From positions 310,001-374,000 of the forward strand of contig DLGE01000001.1 of assembly GCA_002482535.1 (NCBI GenBank): a DNA stretch of 64,000 nt, written 5' to 3'. Source of the stretch: Peptococcaceae bacterium UBA7702 (GTDB taxonomy: Bacteria; Bacillota; Dehalobacteriia; UBA7702). How positions within the stretch are numbered: position 1 is the first letter of the stretch; each line of letters starts with the position of its first letter. The notes under the pieces are model-generated. The model saw only the letters and a program-made list of their open reading frames with translations. It was not told where the DNA came from and did no database searches. Below, piece by piece: positions 49,901 to 57,945 of this stretch. A program made the translations under genes and the position numbers.

Positions 49901-50726
49901 TGCCGATAATCAGGAAACCGCGGCGCTGGCCTGTTGGGGCTTGAGCTGCTTTGGTGTGAACTGTGAAAAGAGCATGGCGGAATTGGCCGACGACAAGGCT
50001 TTGACCCTGCGGGGAAAACTCTATCTGGCGGAGGCTTATTTGGCGGCGGGGGATCAGGTTAACGGGGAAGCCATCTATAAACAGCTGAAAAGAGAGCTTG
50101 TGGAAACCGACGGCAGCTACCATTTTAATGACAGTAACGCGCAGTTTAATATCGCCAATACGGCGTTTATGTACCATATTGCCGTCATCATGGATCAAGA
50201 AGAGCGTGACGGACTTTTGGCCTTTCTCCTGGCTGAGGATATCCAATCTCAGACAGGACGCTATCTGCTGGAGCTGGGCCTATTGGATACGGTGGACACC
50301 GAAGCCATCACGGTGGCGGCCGGCGCTGATGCTGAAGCAGCAGCGGGGGCGGCGCTGATTTCTCTGCTCCCCTCCGCCACCGACGATATAACGGCGCTGA
50401 AGGCGACTTATACGGTAAACGGCGAGGTGGCGGAAAGTCTTAGCGTCGGCGACGTGGCATCGATCAATATCAGCTGGGAAAGCGCGGAAAACAGTATCTT
50501 CCTCGTTTATATGGTTCCCAATCAGCAGATTTCCTGGATTGAAAAAACCAATATGAACTGCCGCAAAGGCTATTGGCAGTGGATTACGGCGGAAAATTCC
50601 GCGTCAGTGAACTTTCGTGTGACGCATCAGGGGAGTTTTGTTTCTCCCACCGTCTATATTATCGACTTGACCACCGGCGGCATTGTGGGGAGTACGGCGG
50701 CAAGTGGCATCGAGGTGAAGCAATGA
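46908..50726 (+). CDS. Alpha-2-macroglobulin-like surface protein without thioester
   Basis: A 1272-residue membrane-anchored, extracytoplasmic protein. Residues 13-33 are a membrane helix after a Lys/Arg-rich start. A Big_5-type Ig-like domain follows (about 47-145), then several macroglobulin-like beta domains. A C-terminal helical region (about 930-1150) has the terpenoid-cyclase-like signature Leu-Leu-Leu-Gln-Asn-Ser-Asp-Gly-Gly-Phe-Gly. In classical members a Cys-x-Glu-Gln thioester precedes that region; here it reads Pro-Gly-Asp-Gln (917-920), so covalent trapping of proteases is not expected. The ATG at 46908 with GAGGAG upstream was preferred to 46890. Its stop overlaps the MEMO-like gene (ATGA). 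No pbpC partner is present. Confidence 0.75.
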   Translation: MVKRSKEKKRKYSFLLIIAVGIVFFTAIFAMYHFSAEDNVTYFAEDDGDLALVSVSPWNEAGVSEDSQIVIEWNHAVSAEAGNAVEITPSLRGDWSAAGNRLIFTPQQLAAGTYYTVFLPRGTSLNYQGDILSEDLAFSFETEDTSLRIPDTESFSVGGSQYHFFSDDLIAIPVSCLGEDDFDVDVSVYRAEDAQGYIAAFAKLFTYPSWAQLTVEKFRASLRNFEQISESAMAVQTENGTPCVVLGSLPKGAYLVRMTAANSSYDLAVTVGDMDQTVFYDGKNLNLWCHQEDARLSEGTVKVARKSYDLDENGFVSIPFDASPETIANNPSQLGITVFSGDEEAVCFVAADDLKNSYRATLVVDQTTLKAGADLTVSGRIAMTNGVFGDTGVTLTLTSDSGVLDTVETQTENGCFSYTWKETNLPIGDYRVNLIYDGKNQASTDFFREADEGELYLVAKSDVAAVESGGRVTYTVTVLDRYGKAVDHAAVTMNGSESKNVSSGGTARFTATYEISKELPLVQKNAVFSVTSPYGTGEDVTVSVAVVSERPFLELTEASGTVTAWVYRYEVDDGALEKEKCDDNRVMITVAKDGEKLADAVSTEKTAVYDYSWDNSAAGSYSFTATAGNASASLKRQVAPEESDTLRLFYDDGLFRGAMEAEPAAVTLGYADGAYTFGSGAALSIEAPSNLTSSHGKDIVVNAVINGAAQITVVSLYKGALPLSSAGVAVYGEGLYEIQGDAAEENRVFFGDEAVNAAFSGENRDGDYYIRLWSQGADGNTVSRYIPVSVDGVTLLRAYEPCYIAGKDVSLPFYLDSQESLGYKLILNDDLSFAGDCEESFTVDTDITEAGAYSGTLRLTDGRNTVASLPVNFTVYEKEPAFYEVSDGYAADAKIVFSVAKSDAKAVKTLFAQALEPGDQMLQRMGRTLFFGALGENAAYLAGDINDDLLLLQNSDGGFGRYQSSESDLLLSVFAAAQESFHYDEAALKRYILYRLSHADNQETAALACWGLSCFGVNCEKSMAELADDKALTLRGKLYLAEAYLAAGDQVNGEAIYKQLKRELVETDGSYHFNDSNAQFNIANTAFMYHIAVIMDQEERDGLLAFLLAEDIQSQTGRYLLELGLLDTVDTEAITVAAGADAEAAAGAALISLLPSATDDITALKATYTVNGEVAESLSVGDVASINISWESAENSIFLVYMVPNQQISWIEKTNMNCRKGYWQWITAENSASVNFRVTHQGSFVSPTVYIIDLTTGGIVGSTAASGIEVKQ

Positions 50727-51574
50727 AAAAGACCTACAGAATTTATATCTTTCTTGCTTTCGCCGCCTTTTGTTGGCTTCTCGTTGCCGGTTGGGCCGTG
50801 TTTAGCGGCAGGCCCGGCTCTTCGGTGGATCCTGTCTACAGCGATGTTTTTTCGGCCCTGGAAACAAATCCCGACTATGTATACGACTACAGCGGTGAAA
50901 TTCCCCCCATGGAATATCCGATTTTTGGTGCGATTCTGCCTGCTCCCGCCGTTAACAGCGGCGTTACGGCAGAAACGATGACGCTACTGAAAGAAAACTG
51001 GTCCACGAAATTGGTGTTGGTGATCTCCTTCGCCGATGATCTGGGCGCCAAGGCCATTACCTCGAAAAAGGACTGGCAGACCTCTTTTGGCGTGATCCAG
51101 ACCAACCACGACGCCGTGGATCATCTTCTGCGTTACGGCGCCAGCATCGACGATCAAAAAATGGGGGAGATGCGGGATTATTTTGAGTTTCTACCCTATT
51201 TTGGCCGCTACTTTCCGGATAAAAAAATTGTACCCCTGGTCTTTGATAGCGCCGCGGGGATTTCCTTTGTCAATACCTTTTTGGATCAGCTTGCCGACTG
51301 CCGCGACGGCTATAAGGTGATTTTTTTAACCCGGGAACAGGCAGGGGAAACGCCGCTCTTTACCTCTTCCGGGGATGCGCTTTTATCCTATTTTGACGCG
51401 GCGGCCACCACGCAATACGATAAAACCCTGACCGCTGCGGCCAGCGCCTCTCTGGCGGCGATCAAACATATCTTAACCTACGACGGCAATGACGCGGTTT
51501 ACCTGCTTTCCGCCACATCGGCGGCAGCGCCGTCCTTTGATGAGCTTGCGATTCTTTACGGTAAAAAAGAATAA
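50723..51574 (+). CDS. Membrane-anchored MEMO-like (AmmeMemoRadiSam B-like) protein
   Basis: A 283-residue protein with an N-terminal membrane helix (7-27) and an extracytoplasmic domain resembling the MEMO family. The recognisable segment is Thr-Ser-Lys-Lys-Asp-Trp-Gln-Thr-Ser-Phe-Gly-Val-Ile-Gln-Thr-Asn-His-Asp, then Asp-Tyr-Phe-Glu-Phe-Leu-Pro-Tyr-Phe and Lys-Ile-Val-Pro-Leu-Val. This matches the family's Trp-x-Thr-Pro-Leu-Gly ... Glu-His-Ser-x-Glu ... Leu-Pro-Phe ... Val-Pro-Ile pattern. The metal-binding histidines at the Glu-His-Ser position are missing, so dioxygenase-like chemistry is unlikely. The assignment rests on pattern reading. Translationally coupled to the macroglobulin-like gene, so the two probably act together at the membrane. 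Confidence 0.6.
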   Translation: MKKTYRIYIFLAFAAFCWLLVAGWAVFSGRPGSSVDPVYSDVFSALETNPDYVYDYSGEIPPMEYPIFGAILPAPAVNSGVTAETMTLLKENWSTKLVLVISFADDLGAKAITSKKDWQTSFGVIQTNHDAVDHLLRYGASIDDQKMGEMRDYFEFLPYFGRYFPDKKIVPLVFDSAAGISFVNTFLDQLADCRDGYKVIFLTREQAGETPLFTSSGDALLSYFDAAATTQYDKTLTAAASASLAAIKHILTYDGNDAVYLLSATSAAAPSFDELAILYGKKE

Positions 51575-51586
51575 AGGAGACAGTCC

Positions 51587-52450
51587 ATGGAAAAATCATT
51601 CAAAACATTTTTGGCGGAAAATAAATTCATCCTGCATTGCGGGGCCACCGGTACGGAGCTGATCAAAAGAGGCGGCGCCACTCCCGGCGCCGTCAACAAC
51701 GCGCTCCTTCCCGAGGCGGTCCTTGAGATTCAGAAGGGTTATGCCGACGCAGGCGTCAAAATACTTTTGGCCAATACGTTCAGTATGAACCCTATTTTTG
51801 CCGCCACTCATGCCAAAGACTATGATTGGGAGAAGCTCAACCGTACCGGCGTTCAGATCGCAAAAAAAGCGGCGTCCGGCCGCTGTTATGTGTTGGGAAA
51901 TGTCGGTCCCGTGGGAGAACTTTTAGAGCCTTTCGGACCGCTGAAAGAGGAAGATGTTTATGAAGCCATCCGTCAACAGGCGGTGATTTTGGTGGAAGAG
52001 GGCATTGACGGTTTTTCCATACAGACTTTTTATGATTTACGTGAATTGAAGGTGGCGGTTGAGGCGGTGCGCTCCGTCTCGGCGCTGCCCATCATCGCCA
52101 ATATGGTCTTTACGGCCCAAGGCGCGACCATGATGGGGGACACGCCGGAAAAGGCTTATCGGGAGTTGCTGCCTTTGGGCATCGACGTTTTTGGCCATAA
52201 TTGCGGCGATATTGATTTCATCAGCTTGGGCGATTTGCTTTTACCTTTGGCTCAAAAAGCGGAAATCCCCCTTTGCGCCCTGCCCAACGCCGGTTTGCCC
52301 CGGTCCATAGACGGCGTGGCCGTCTATCCCATGACACCGGCGGAATTCAGGGAAGGGGTGCTCTATTTGAAGTCGAAAAACATAGCGGTCTTGGGCGGCT
52401 GCTGTGGCGTCCATGTGGAGCATATTGCCGCTGTGGCGGACCTCTTTTAA
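51587..52450 (+). CDS. Homocysteine S-methyltransferase family protein
   Basis: A 287-residue TIM-barrel protein of the Hcy-binding family (MetH N-terminal domain, MmuM, BhmT). Zinc ligands are Cys206 in His-Asn-Cys-Gly and Cys272-Cys273 in Gly-Gly-Cys-Cys-Gly. The N-terminal Cys-Gly-Ala-Thr-Gly-Thr-Glu and Asn-Thr-Phe segments also match. It transfers a methyl group to homocysteine from an unknown donor; no corrinoid or folate domain is attached. AAGGAG precedes the ATG, 12 bases after the MEMO-like gene, so it may belong to that operon by proximity only. Its stop overlaps that of the convergent ymxH-like gene. Confidence 0.88.
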   Translation: MEKSFKTFLAENKFILHCGATGTELIKRGGATPGAVNNALLPEAVLEIQKGYADAGVKILLANTFSMNPIFAATHAKDYDWEKLNRTGVQIAKKAASGRCYVLGNVGPVGELLEPFGPLKEEDVYEAIRQQAVILVEEGIDGFSIQTFYDLRELKVAVEAVRSVSALPIIANMVFTAQGATMMGDTPEKAYRELLPLGIDVFGHNCGDIDFISLGDLLLPLAQKAEIPLCALPNAGLPRSIDGVAVYPMTPAEFREGVLYLKSKNIAVLGGCCGVHVEHIAAVADLF

Positions 52451-52713
52451 TATTTTTCAATGAGGAAATCGGGGATGTTTTGGCCGGTGCTTTCCACCAA
52501 AATCACATCGAAACCGATTTTTTTCACTTCCCGCCAGGGAATACTGATCAGTTCCTTTTTTCGAAAAAAACCCTGTTTTGCAGCGCCCGGCAAGATGATG
52601 CTTCTGATTTTGCCGCCGTCGGGATCGATTTCCAGATCACTGATGTGACCTAAGATTCGTCCGTCGGCGGCATTGACGATATTTTTAGCGTTGATTTCGG
52701 AAACACGTATCAT
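52447..52713 (-). CDS. YlmC/YmxH-type PRC-barrel protein
   Basis: An 88-residue PRC-barrel protein of the YlmC/YmxH family, often labelled as sporulation-related in Firmicutes. Typical features are Met-Ile-Arg-Val-Ser-Glu-Ile, Asp-Gly-Arg-Ile-Leu-Gly-His-Ile-Ser-Asp-Leu-Glu-Ile-Asp, and Ile-Pro-Trp-Arg-Glu-Val-Lys-Lys-Ile-Gly. The real start is the ATG at 52713 with AAGGAG upstream; the frame extends 42 codons further as leader. A GGAAGGG/CCCTTCC hairpin (52738-52759) lies before the ribosome-binding site. The function is not established. Confidence 0.9.
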   Translation of the reverse strand: MIRVSEINAKNIVNAADGRILGHISDLEIDPDGGKIRSIILPGAAKQGFFRKKELISIPWREVKKIGFDVILVESTGQNIPDFLIEKY

Positions 52714-52807
52714 AACTGATCTCCTTTTGCGCGAAGGGGAAGGGGACAAAAGCCCTTCCTTTTTAGAGCATATACGCTGATGAAACCAAAAAGAACAAAA
52801 AATTGAT

Positions 52808-52836
52808 TTGATTTCTACCCTGATTCGTAGTAAAAT
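52808..52836 (+). promoter_or_regulatory. Promoter of the CoA-transferase gene
   Basis: TTGATT (52808-52813), 17-base spacer, TAAAAT (52831-52836). Confidence 0.7.
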
Positions 52837-52897
52837 CAATCTAATTATGAAGTTTTACGATAAAAAATAAAAAGTGAGAAGAAGGGAGAGGGTTCGT

Positions 52898-54391
52898 ATG
52901 AACGGACGTATCTTATGTGAAGAGCTGAAAAGTAAAATTTGCAGTGCGGAGGAGGCGTCGCAATGGATTACCGACGGTTCCACCGTAGCGGTAAGCGGAT
53001 TTACGCTCTCTTCCTATCCGAAAGCGGTGCCCCTGGCCCTGGCCAAAAGGGTGGCCGCCGAAGGTGAAAAATGCAGAGTGAATTTATACAGCGGCGCTTC
53101 CACCGGTGATGAGCTCGATGGCATCTGGGCGGAACAGGGTATGATCGACCATCGTTTTCCCTACCAGACCAATCAGAAAGCCCGGGCGGCGACCAACTGC
53201 GGGGACTTTGATTTTGCCGATATCCATCTCGGTGTTTTTCCCCAAAATCTGATGTACGGCTTTTACAAAAAGCCCGATATCGCCATCGTGGAAGCCGTGG
53301 GCATTTTAGAAAACGGCGGCATCATCCCGGCGAACTCTGTGGGCATTATGCCCCAGGCCATCAAGCTTGCGGACAAAGTCATTGTGGAAATCAACGAAGC
53401 AAATTCCCTGGATTATTATGGGATGCACGATATTTACATGCCGAAAAATCCCCCCCGGCGGGGGGTCATTCCCATCCGCCATGTGGACGACCGCATCGGC
53501 ACCACTTATATTCCCTGCCCGAAAAAGAAAATCGCCGCCATCGTCTTTACAAATTTGCAGGACGGTCACAGAAAGGCCGTTCCCCTCAATGAAACCTACA
53601 CGAAAATGGCGGAGCACCTCGTGGAGTTTTTGGAATTTGAGGTGAAAAAAGGGCGCATCCCGAAAAATCTGCTGCCGTTACAAAGCGGCGTCGGCGCCGT
53701 GGGCAACGCGGTAATGGCGGGATTGAGAAAATCCGGCTTTGAAAAAATGCTATTCTTTACCGAAGTGATTCAGGAATCGACCCTTGATTTGATCGACGAC
53801 GGCAAGATCGCCTATGTTTCTGGTACCGCGGTTTCGCCTTCCCCCGAGGGTATGGCCCGTTTTCAGCGGGACGTGAAGCATTACCGGGAGCATATCGTGT
53901 TGCGGCCCCAGGAAATCAGCAACCATCCGGAACTCGTTCGCCGTCTCGGCGTGATTGCCATCAATACCCCCATTGAAGGGGATATTTACGGTAATATCAA
54001 TTCCACCCATATCATGGGGAGTTCCGTGATGAACGGCATCGGCGGCTCCGGCGACTTCGCCAGAAACGCCTATCTCAGTATTTTCAGTACGCCTTCCACC
54101 GCAAAGGACGGCAAAATATCTGCCATTGTGCCCATGGTTTCCCACGTGGATCATACGGAACACGATACCATGGTGTTCGTCACGGAATACGGTTTTGCGG
54201 ATCTTAGGGGGCTTTCTCCCAAAGAGCGGGCGAAAGTGATCATCGAAAATTGCGCCCATCCCGATTACCGGGACGGCCTGCGGGATTATTTTAAACGCGC
54301 CTGCGATAAAACGAAGGCTCAAACACCGCATCTTTTAAACGAAGCTTTTGCTTGGCATCAAAGATATATGGAAACTGGTTCCATGAAATAA
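52898..54391 (+). CDS. Acetyl-CoA hydrolase/transferase (class I CoA-transferase)
   Basis: A 497-residue class I CoA-transferase of the Ach1/Cat1 group, which includes succinyl-CoA:acetate CoA-transferase. The catalytic glutamate is Glu289 in Phe-Phe-Thr-Glu-Val-Ile-Gln, and the oxyanion glycine loop Gly-Ile-Gly-Gly-Ser-Gly-Asp-Phe follows near 388. These enzymes move CoA between short acids in fermentation. The exact acids cannot be told, so no symbol is given. GGGAGAGGG precedes the ATG; a GTG 24 bases upstream has no good site. Monocistronic. Confidence 0.92.
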   Translation: MNGRILCEELKSKICSAEEASQWITDGSTVAVSGFTLSSYPKAVPLALAKRVAAEGEKCRVNLYSGASTGDELDGIWAEQGMIDHRFPYQTNQKARAATNCGDFDFADIHLGVFPQNLMYGFYKKPDIAIVEAVGILENGGIIPANSVGIMPQAIKLADKVIVEINEANSLDYYGMHDIYMPKNPPRRGVIPIRHVDDRIGTTYIPCPKKKIAAIVFTNLQDGHRKAVPLNETYTKMAEHLVEFLEFEVKKGRIPKNLLPLQSGVGAVGNAVMAGLRKSGFEKMLFFTEVIQESTLDLIDDGKIAYVSGTAVSPSPEGMARFQRDVKHYREHIVLRPQEISNHPELVRRLGVIAINTPIEGDIYGNINSTHIMGSSVMNGIGGSGDFARNAYLSIFSTPSTAKDGKISAIVPMVSHVDHTEHDTMVFVTEYGFADLRGLSPKERAKVIIENCAHPDYRDGLRDYFKRACDKTKAQTPHLLNEAFAWHQRYMETGSMK

Positions 54392-54403
54392 TTTTCTGAA
54401 AGG

Positions 54404-54432
54404 TAGTCAATCTTAAAAAAAAGTGATATAAT
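54404..54432 (+). promoter_or_regulatory. Promoter of the coiled-coil protein gene
   Basis: TAGTCA (54404-54409), 17-base spacer, TATAAT (54427-54432). Confidence 0.65.
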
Positions 54433-54461
54433 ATATAGAAATAAACCAAGGAGGGCTATCT

Positions 54462-54893
54462 ATGAGTTCATTTAAAACCTTTGAGACAAAGGCAGGACAT
54501 CTGATGGGGAACTTTGTGCAGAAAGGCTCCGAACTGGTGGAAACGGGAAAAATCCGCCTCAGTATCGGCAGAGAAGAACGCGCGGTTGACGAACTCTTTT
54601 ATAAAATAGGCGAAGCGGTTTATGAAAATTGCAGAAAAAACGGCGTCTCTCCCGATTATATCTCCTCTGAGTGCGATGAAATCGATGAGCGCCGCACCCA
54701 TATCGCTTTGTTAAATGCCAAGCTCAACGCGGCAAGAACAGCCTCGGAAGATATGGGCGCGGCGGCCAAAAAGGAAAAAGCGGCAAAGCAGGAAAAAGAA
54801 GTTATCATCGATATCACCATCGAGGAAAAAGAGGGAAAATCAGAAAAATCGGAAAAAGCGGAAAAAAAGGAAGACCCAACAAATCAGGAATAA
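54462..54893 (+). CDS. Small coiled-coil protein of unknown function
   Basis: A 143-residue soluble protein. Residues 1-100 are helical with a heptad-like pattern and two conserved-looking Cys (in Tyr-Glu-Asn-Cys-Arg-Lys and Ser-Ser-Glu-Cys-Asp-Glu). The last 40 residues are a Lys/Glu repeat tail (Glu-Lys-Ser-Glu-Lys). It resembles the many short Firmicutes proteins with an N-terminal Phe-x-x-Lys-Ala-Gly helix, but I do not recognise a named family. AAGGAGGG precedes the start. It has its own promoter and terminator. Confidence 0.72.
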   Translation: MSSFKTFETKAGHLMGNFVQKGSELVETGKIRLSIGREERAVDELFYKIGEAVYENCRKNGVSPDYISSECDEIDERRTHIALLNAKLNAARTASEDMGAAAKKEKAAKQEKEVIIDITIEEKEGKSEKSEKAEKKEDPTNQE

Positions 54894-54916
54894 GAGCATG
54901 GCAAGATGATTGTTAT

Positions 54917-54943
54917 CCGGCGCGTAAGCGCCGGTTTTGTTTT
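54917..54943 (+). terminator. Terminator after the coiled-coil gene
   Basis: Stem CCGGCGC/GCGCCGG around GTAA followed by TTTTGTTTT. Confidence 0.9.
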
Positions 54944-55232
54944 AGAGTAGAATAAATATGCGCATAGGTGTATGAATTATCATAAATAGGCTTTTTTATT
55001 TTGGTGGTTTATACAAAATTATACTTAAATAGCTTTTGAAATAAGAATTAGGACTGATCATCAAAAAGTATAATATGCGATTATTTTCATATGAGGGCTG
55101 ATTTTTGCAGTAAGGCTTCACCATACCGGGAAAAAGCGACGTTAATTGATCATAACTGACGGAATAAGAATTGTTTATTTATGATAAATATACAAATTTA
55201 AGAATAAGTCTACATGTTTTATGATAAAAGTA
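54944..55232. other. AT-rich non-coding region before the OPT transporter
   Basis: About 290 bases with no supported gene, many stops in all frames, and no clear repeat or RNA. It ends at the transporter promoter. Confidence 0.5.
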
Positions 55233-55261
55233 TTGCATTTTCGCCGAATCTCCAGTATAAT
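55233..55261 (+). promoter_or_regulatory. Promoter of the OPT transporter operon
   Basis: TTGCAT (55233-55238), 17-base spacer, TATAAT (55256-55261). Confidence 0.8.
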
Positions 55262-55309
55262 TGAAAAAGATTATTCATCATTTTAGATTTTACATGAGCG
55301 AGGTTCAAT

Positions 55310-56986
55310 ATGGCAGAAAAAGAGATTCAATACGCAAAAAGCTTTCGGGAACAATTTACCCTCCGGGGTGTGCTCATTGGCTCCCTTGGTTCGCTGATCA
55401 TCACGATGTCTTCCATGTACGTTGCTTTAAAGGCGAGTTCCTTGCCGTGGCCCATTATTTTTGTGGCCTTGGTTTCGATGTTCTCTCTGAAACTCATGGG
55501 AAAGACGAATATCAATGAAATCAACGTGGCCCATACGATCATGAGCGCCGGGGCCATGGTTGCCGGCGGCATCGCCTTTACCGTGCCGGGCATTTGGATG
55601 CTGAAGCTTGATACCGGCGGTGATTTAAAGTTTCAGATTTCCCTTTTGGTGATCGCCCTTTCCGGCGTGATTCTCGGTTTGATCTTTACGGCGCTGTTTC
55701 GTAAATTTTTCATTGAAACCCAAGAATTGCCCTTTCCCATGGGCCAAGCCGCCGCGGAAACCTTAATTCTCGGCGACAGGGGCGGTAAAAAAGCGGCGAT
55801 TCTCTTTGGCGCCATGGGTTTTTCTGCTCTTTGGGCCGTGGTGCGGGACTGGTTCCATAAAATCCCGGCCTTTTTCACCGGGGGCGTCACGATTCCCGGC
55901 GTAACCTTTGGTATTTACATGTCGCCGATGCTGATGGCCATCGGCTATATCATCGGCCCCCTGTTCTTATTTGTCTGGTTCATCGGTGCCCTCATCGGCG
56001 ATATCGGCATTGTCTGGGGGGGTACCACAGCGGGTCTTTGGACTTTGGCTGCTGCGGCGGGGATCAAATCCAGCCTCGGCATCGGCGTCATGGTCGGTAC
56101 CGGTTTTGGCATCATCGTCAAGGGGATTTTACCCAAGGCGAAAACAGTATTCGGCTCCATGTTTTCCAAATCCCAGCGGGGCGACGCCATCGTTCCCCTG
56201 CGTTGGGCGCCCATCGTCATGGTGGTTTTGGCCTTTGTTTTTACCAGCGTCCTCCATATGGGCGTTGTTTCCAGCATCATCACCATTCTCGGTGTTTGGC
56301 TGACCACGCTGATGTCCGCCCAAATTTTGGGGCAGACAGGGATCAATCCCATGGAAGTGTTTGGCGTTATCGTTCTTTTGGCCTGTAAAGCGGCGACGGC
56401 CATCGGTCAGTTGGAAGCCTTTTTTGTCGCCGCCATCGTTGCTGTGGCCTGCGGTCTCGTCGGCGATGTGATGAACGATTTCAAAGTCGGTCATATGGTA
56501 CGTTCCGATCCCAAGGCGCAATGGTTTGGGGAAGCCATCGGCGGCGTGATCGGCGCTATCGTCTCTATTATCGTCTTATTCATTCTCTTCAATGCCTATG
56601 GCGCTGAGGCTTTCGGTGATCCCACGGTATTTCCGGCGGCCCAGGCCGGTGTCGTTGCCAGCATGGTGGAAGGCATCGCCAATATGCCCGCCTTTTTGAT
56701 CGGTCTTTGCGCAGGCATCGTATTCTATCTGCTGAAATTGCCGGTGATGACCTTGGGACTTGGGATTTACTTGCCCTTTTATCTTTCCTTCACCGCCTTT
56801 TTGGGCGGTTTGCTGAAAGTCATCGTTGATCTCATACAAAAGGGGATCCATAAAAATAAACCGGAAACCGAAATCAGGAAAAGCGGCGTCGGGCTGATCA
56901 TTGCCTCCGGTCTGCTGGGGGGCGAAGCCATTGCCGGTGTCGTGATTGCCCTGATTATGGTCTGTCTCGGATTGGGAGCGATTTGA
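55310..56986 (+). CDS. OPT-family oligopeptide transporter
   Basis: A 558-residue membrane protein with roughly 14 helices, of the prokaryotic OPT family (oligopeptide or metal-chelate importers). Family features are Phe-Thr-Leu-Arg-Gly-Val-Leu-Ile-Gly near the N-terminus, Gln-Glu-Leu-Pro-Phe-Pro-Met-Gly-Gln-Ala-Ala-Ala-Glu-Thr and Gln-Thr-Gly-Ile-Asn-Pro-Met-Glu. Followed with a one-base overlap (TGATG) by a P1 peptidase gene, which suggests peptide uptake coupled to hydrolysis. The substrate is unproven. Confidence 0.9.
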   Translation: MAEKEIQYAKSFREQFTLRGVLIGSLGSLIITMSSMYVALKASSLPWPIIFVALVSMFSLKLMGKTNINEINVAHTIMSAGAMVAGGIAFTVPGIWMLKLDTGGDLKFQISLLVIALSGVILGLIFTALFRKFFIETQELPFPMGQAAAETLILGDRGGKKAAILFGAMGFSALWAVVRDWFHKIPAFFTGGVTIPGVTFGIYMSPMLMAIGYIIGPLFLFVWFIGALIGDIGIVWGGTTAGLWTLAAAAGIKSSLGIGVMVGTGFGIIVKGILPKAKTVFGSMFSKSQRGDAIVPLRWAPIVMVVLAFVFTSVLHMGVVSSIITILGVWLTTLMSAQILGQTGINPMEVFGVIVLLACKAATAIGQLEAFFVAAIVAVACGLVGDVMNDFKVGHMVRSDPKAQWFGEAIGGVIGAIVSIIVLFILFNAYGAEAFGDPTVFPAAQAGVVASMVEGIANMPAFLIGLCAGIVFYLLKLPVMTLGLGIYLPFYLSFTAFLGGLLKVIVDLIQKGIHKNKPETEIRKSGVGLIIASGLLGGEAIAGVVIALIMVCLGLGAI

Positions 56987-57945
56987 TGTTAAAGGAAATT
57001 AAAATCAACGAAATACCCGGGTTTCGCATCGGCAATGCCCAGGACCAAGCGGGAGGCAGCGGCTGTACCGCCATTGTTTGTCCCGAAGGCGCCGTGGCCG
57101 GCGTGGAAGTGCGCGGCGGCGGTCCCGCCACCAGGGAAACGGACCTGTTGGATCCGGTGAACATGGTGGAAAAGATTTTTTGTGTCATGCTCAGCGGTGG
57201 CTCCGCCTTTGGCCTGGCCGCGGCGGAGGGAGCCATGACCTATTTGGAAGAACACGGGATCGGTTTTGATGTCGGTGTCGGCAAAGTACCCATCGTGCCG
57301 TCAGCTTGCATTTTCGATCTTATCGTCGGCGACCCCAAATGCCGCCCCGGTCATCAAATGGGCTACGACGCTTTGGTGGACGCCGAACGAAACGACCCCG
57401 CCATGGGCAGCGTCGGCGCGGGCACCGGCGCCGTTGTCGGCAAACTCTGGGGCGCGGAACGGGCCATGAAATCGGGACTGGGATTTTTTGCTCAACAAAT
57501 CGGGGCGTTGAAAGTCGGCGCTGTCGTTGCCGTGAACGCTTTCGGTAATGTCATTGATGTGGAAACTCATAGGCCTTTGGCCGGTCTTCTCGATGAAAGT
57601 CATTCTCGGGTGATCTCTACCACAGAGTCGCTGAAAATCTTTGCCGACAGTGGTTTCAATGCCTTTCAGGGCAACACCACCATCGGCTGCATTCTTACGA
57701 ATGCCCAGCTCACCAAAGCTCAGGCCAAAAAGGTGGCGATGATGGCCCACAACGGCTATGCCAGAGCCATCCATCCCGTGCATACCTCCGTGGACGGTGA
57801 CGCGATTTTCACCATGGCCAAAGGTGAAGTGGAGGCTCACATCGATGTCATCGGCGTCACTGCCGCGGAAGTGATGGCCAAAGCCATCAACCGGGCGGTG
57901 AAAGTCGCTTCCGCCTACGGATTCAAAGGAAGTCTTGATTTATGA
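56986..57945 (+). CDS. P1-family (DmpA-like) aminopeptidase/amidase
   Basis: A 319-residue Ntn-type hydrolase of peptidase family S58 (DmpA, BapA, 6-aminohexanoate oligomer hydrolase relatives). Members self-cleave before the nucleophile; here Thr231 in Gly-Asn-Thr-Thr-Ile-Gly is the likely new N-terminal residue. The N-terminal Gly-Gly-Ser-Ala-Phe-Gly-Leu and Gly-Ala-Gly-Thr-Gly-Ala motifs also match. It overlaps the OPT transporter stop and the mutY start (ATGA). A role in using imported peptides, perhaps D- or beta-peptides, is inferred from the pairing. Confidence 0.88.
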   Translation: MLKEIKINEIPGFRIGNAQDQAGGSGCTAIVCPEGAVAGVEVRGGGPATRETDLLDPVNMVEKIFCVMLSGGSAFGLAAAEGAMTYLEEHGIGFDVGVGKVPIVPSACIFDLIVGDPKCRPGHQMGYDALVDAERNDPAMGSVGAGTGAVVGKLWGAERAMKSGLGFFAQQIGALKVGAVVAVNAFGNVIDVETHRPLAGLLDESHSRVISTTESLKIFADSGFNAFQGNTTIGCILTNAQLTKAQAKKVAMMAHNGYARAIHPVHTSVDGDAIFTMAKGEVEAHIDVIGVTAAEVMAKAINRAVKVASAYGFKGSLDL

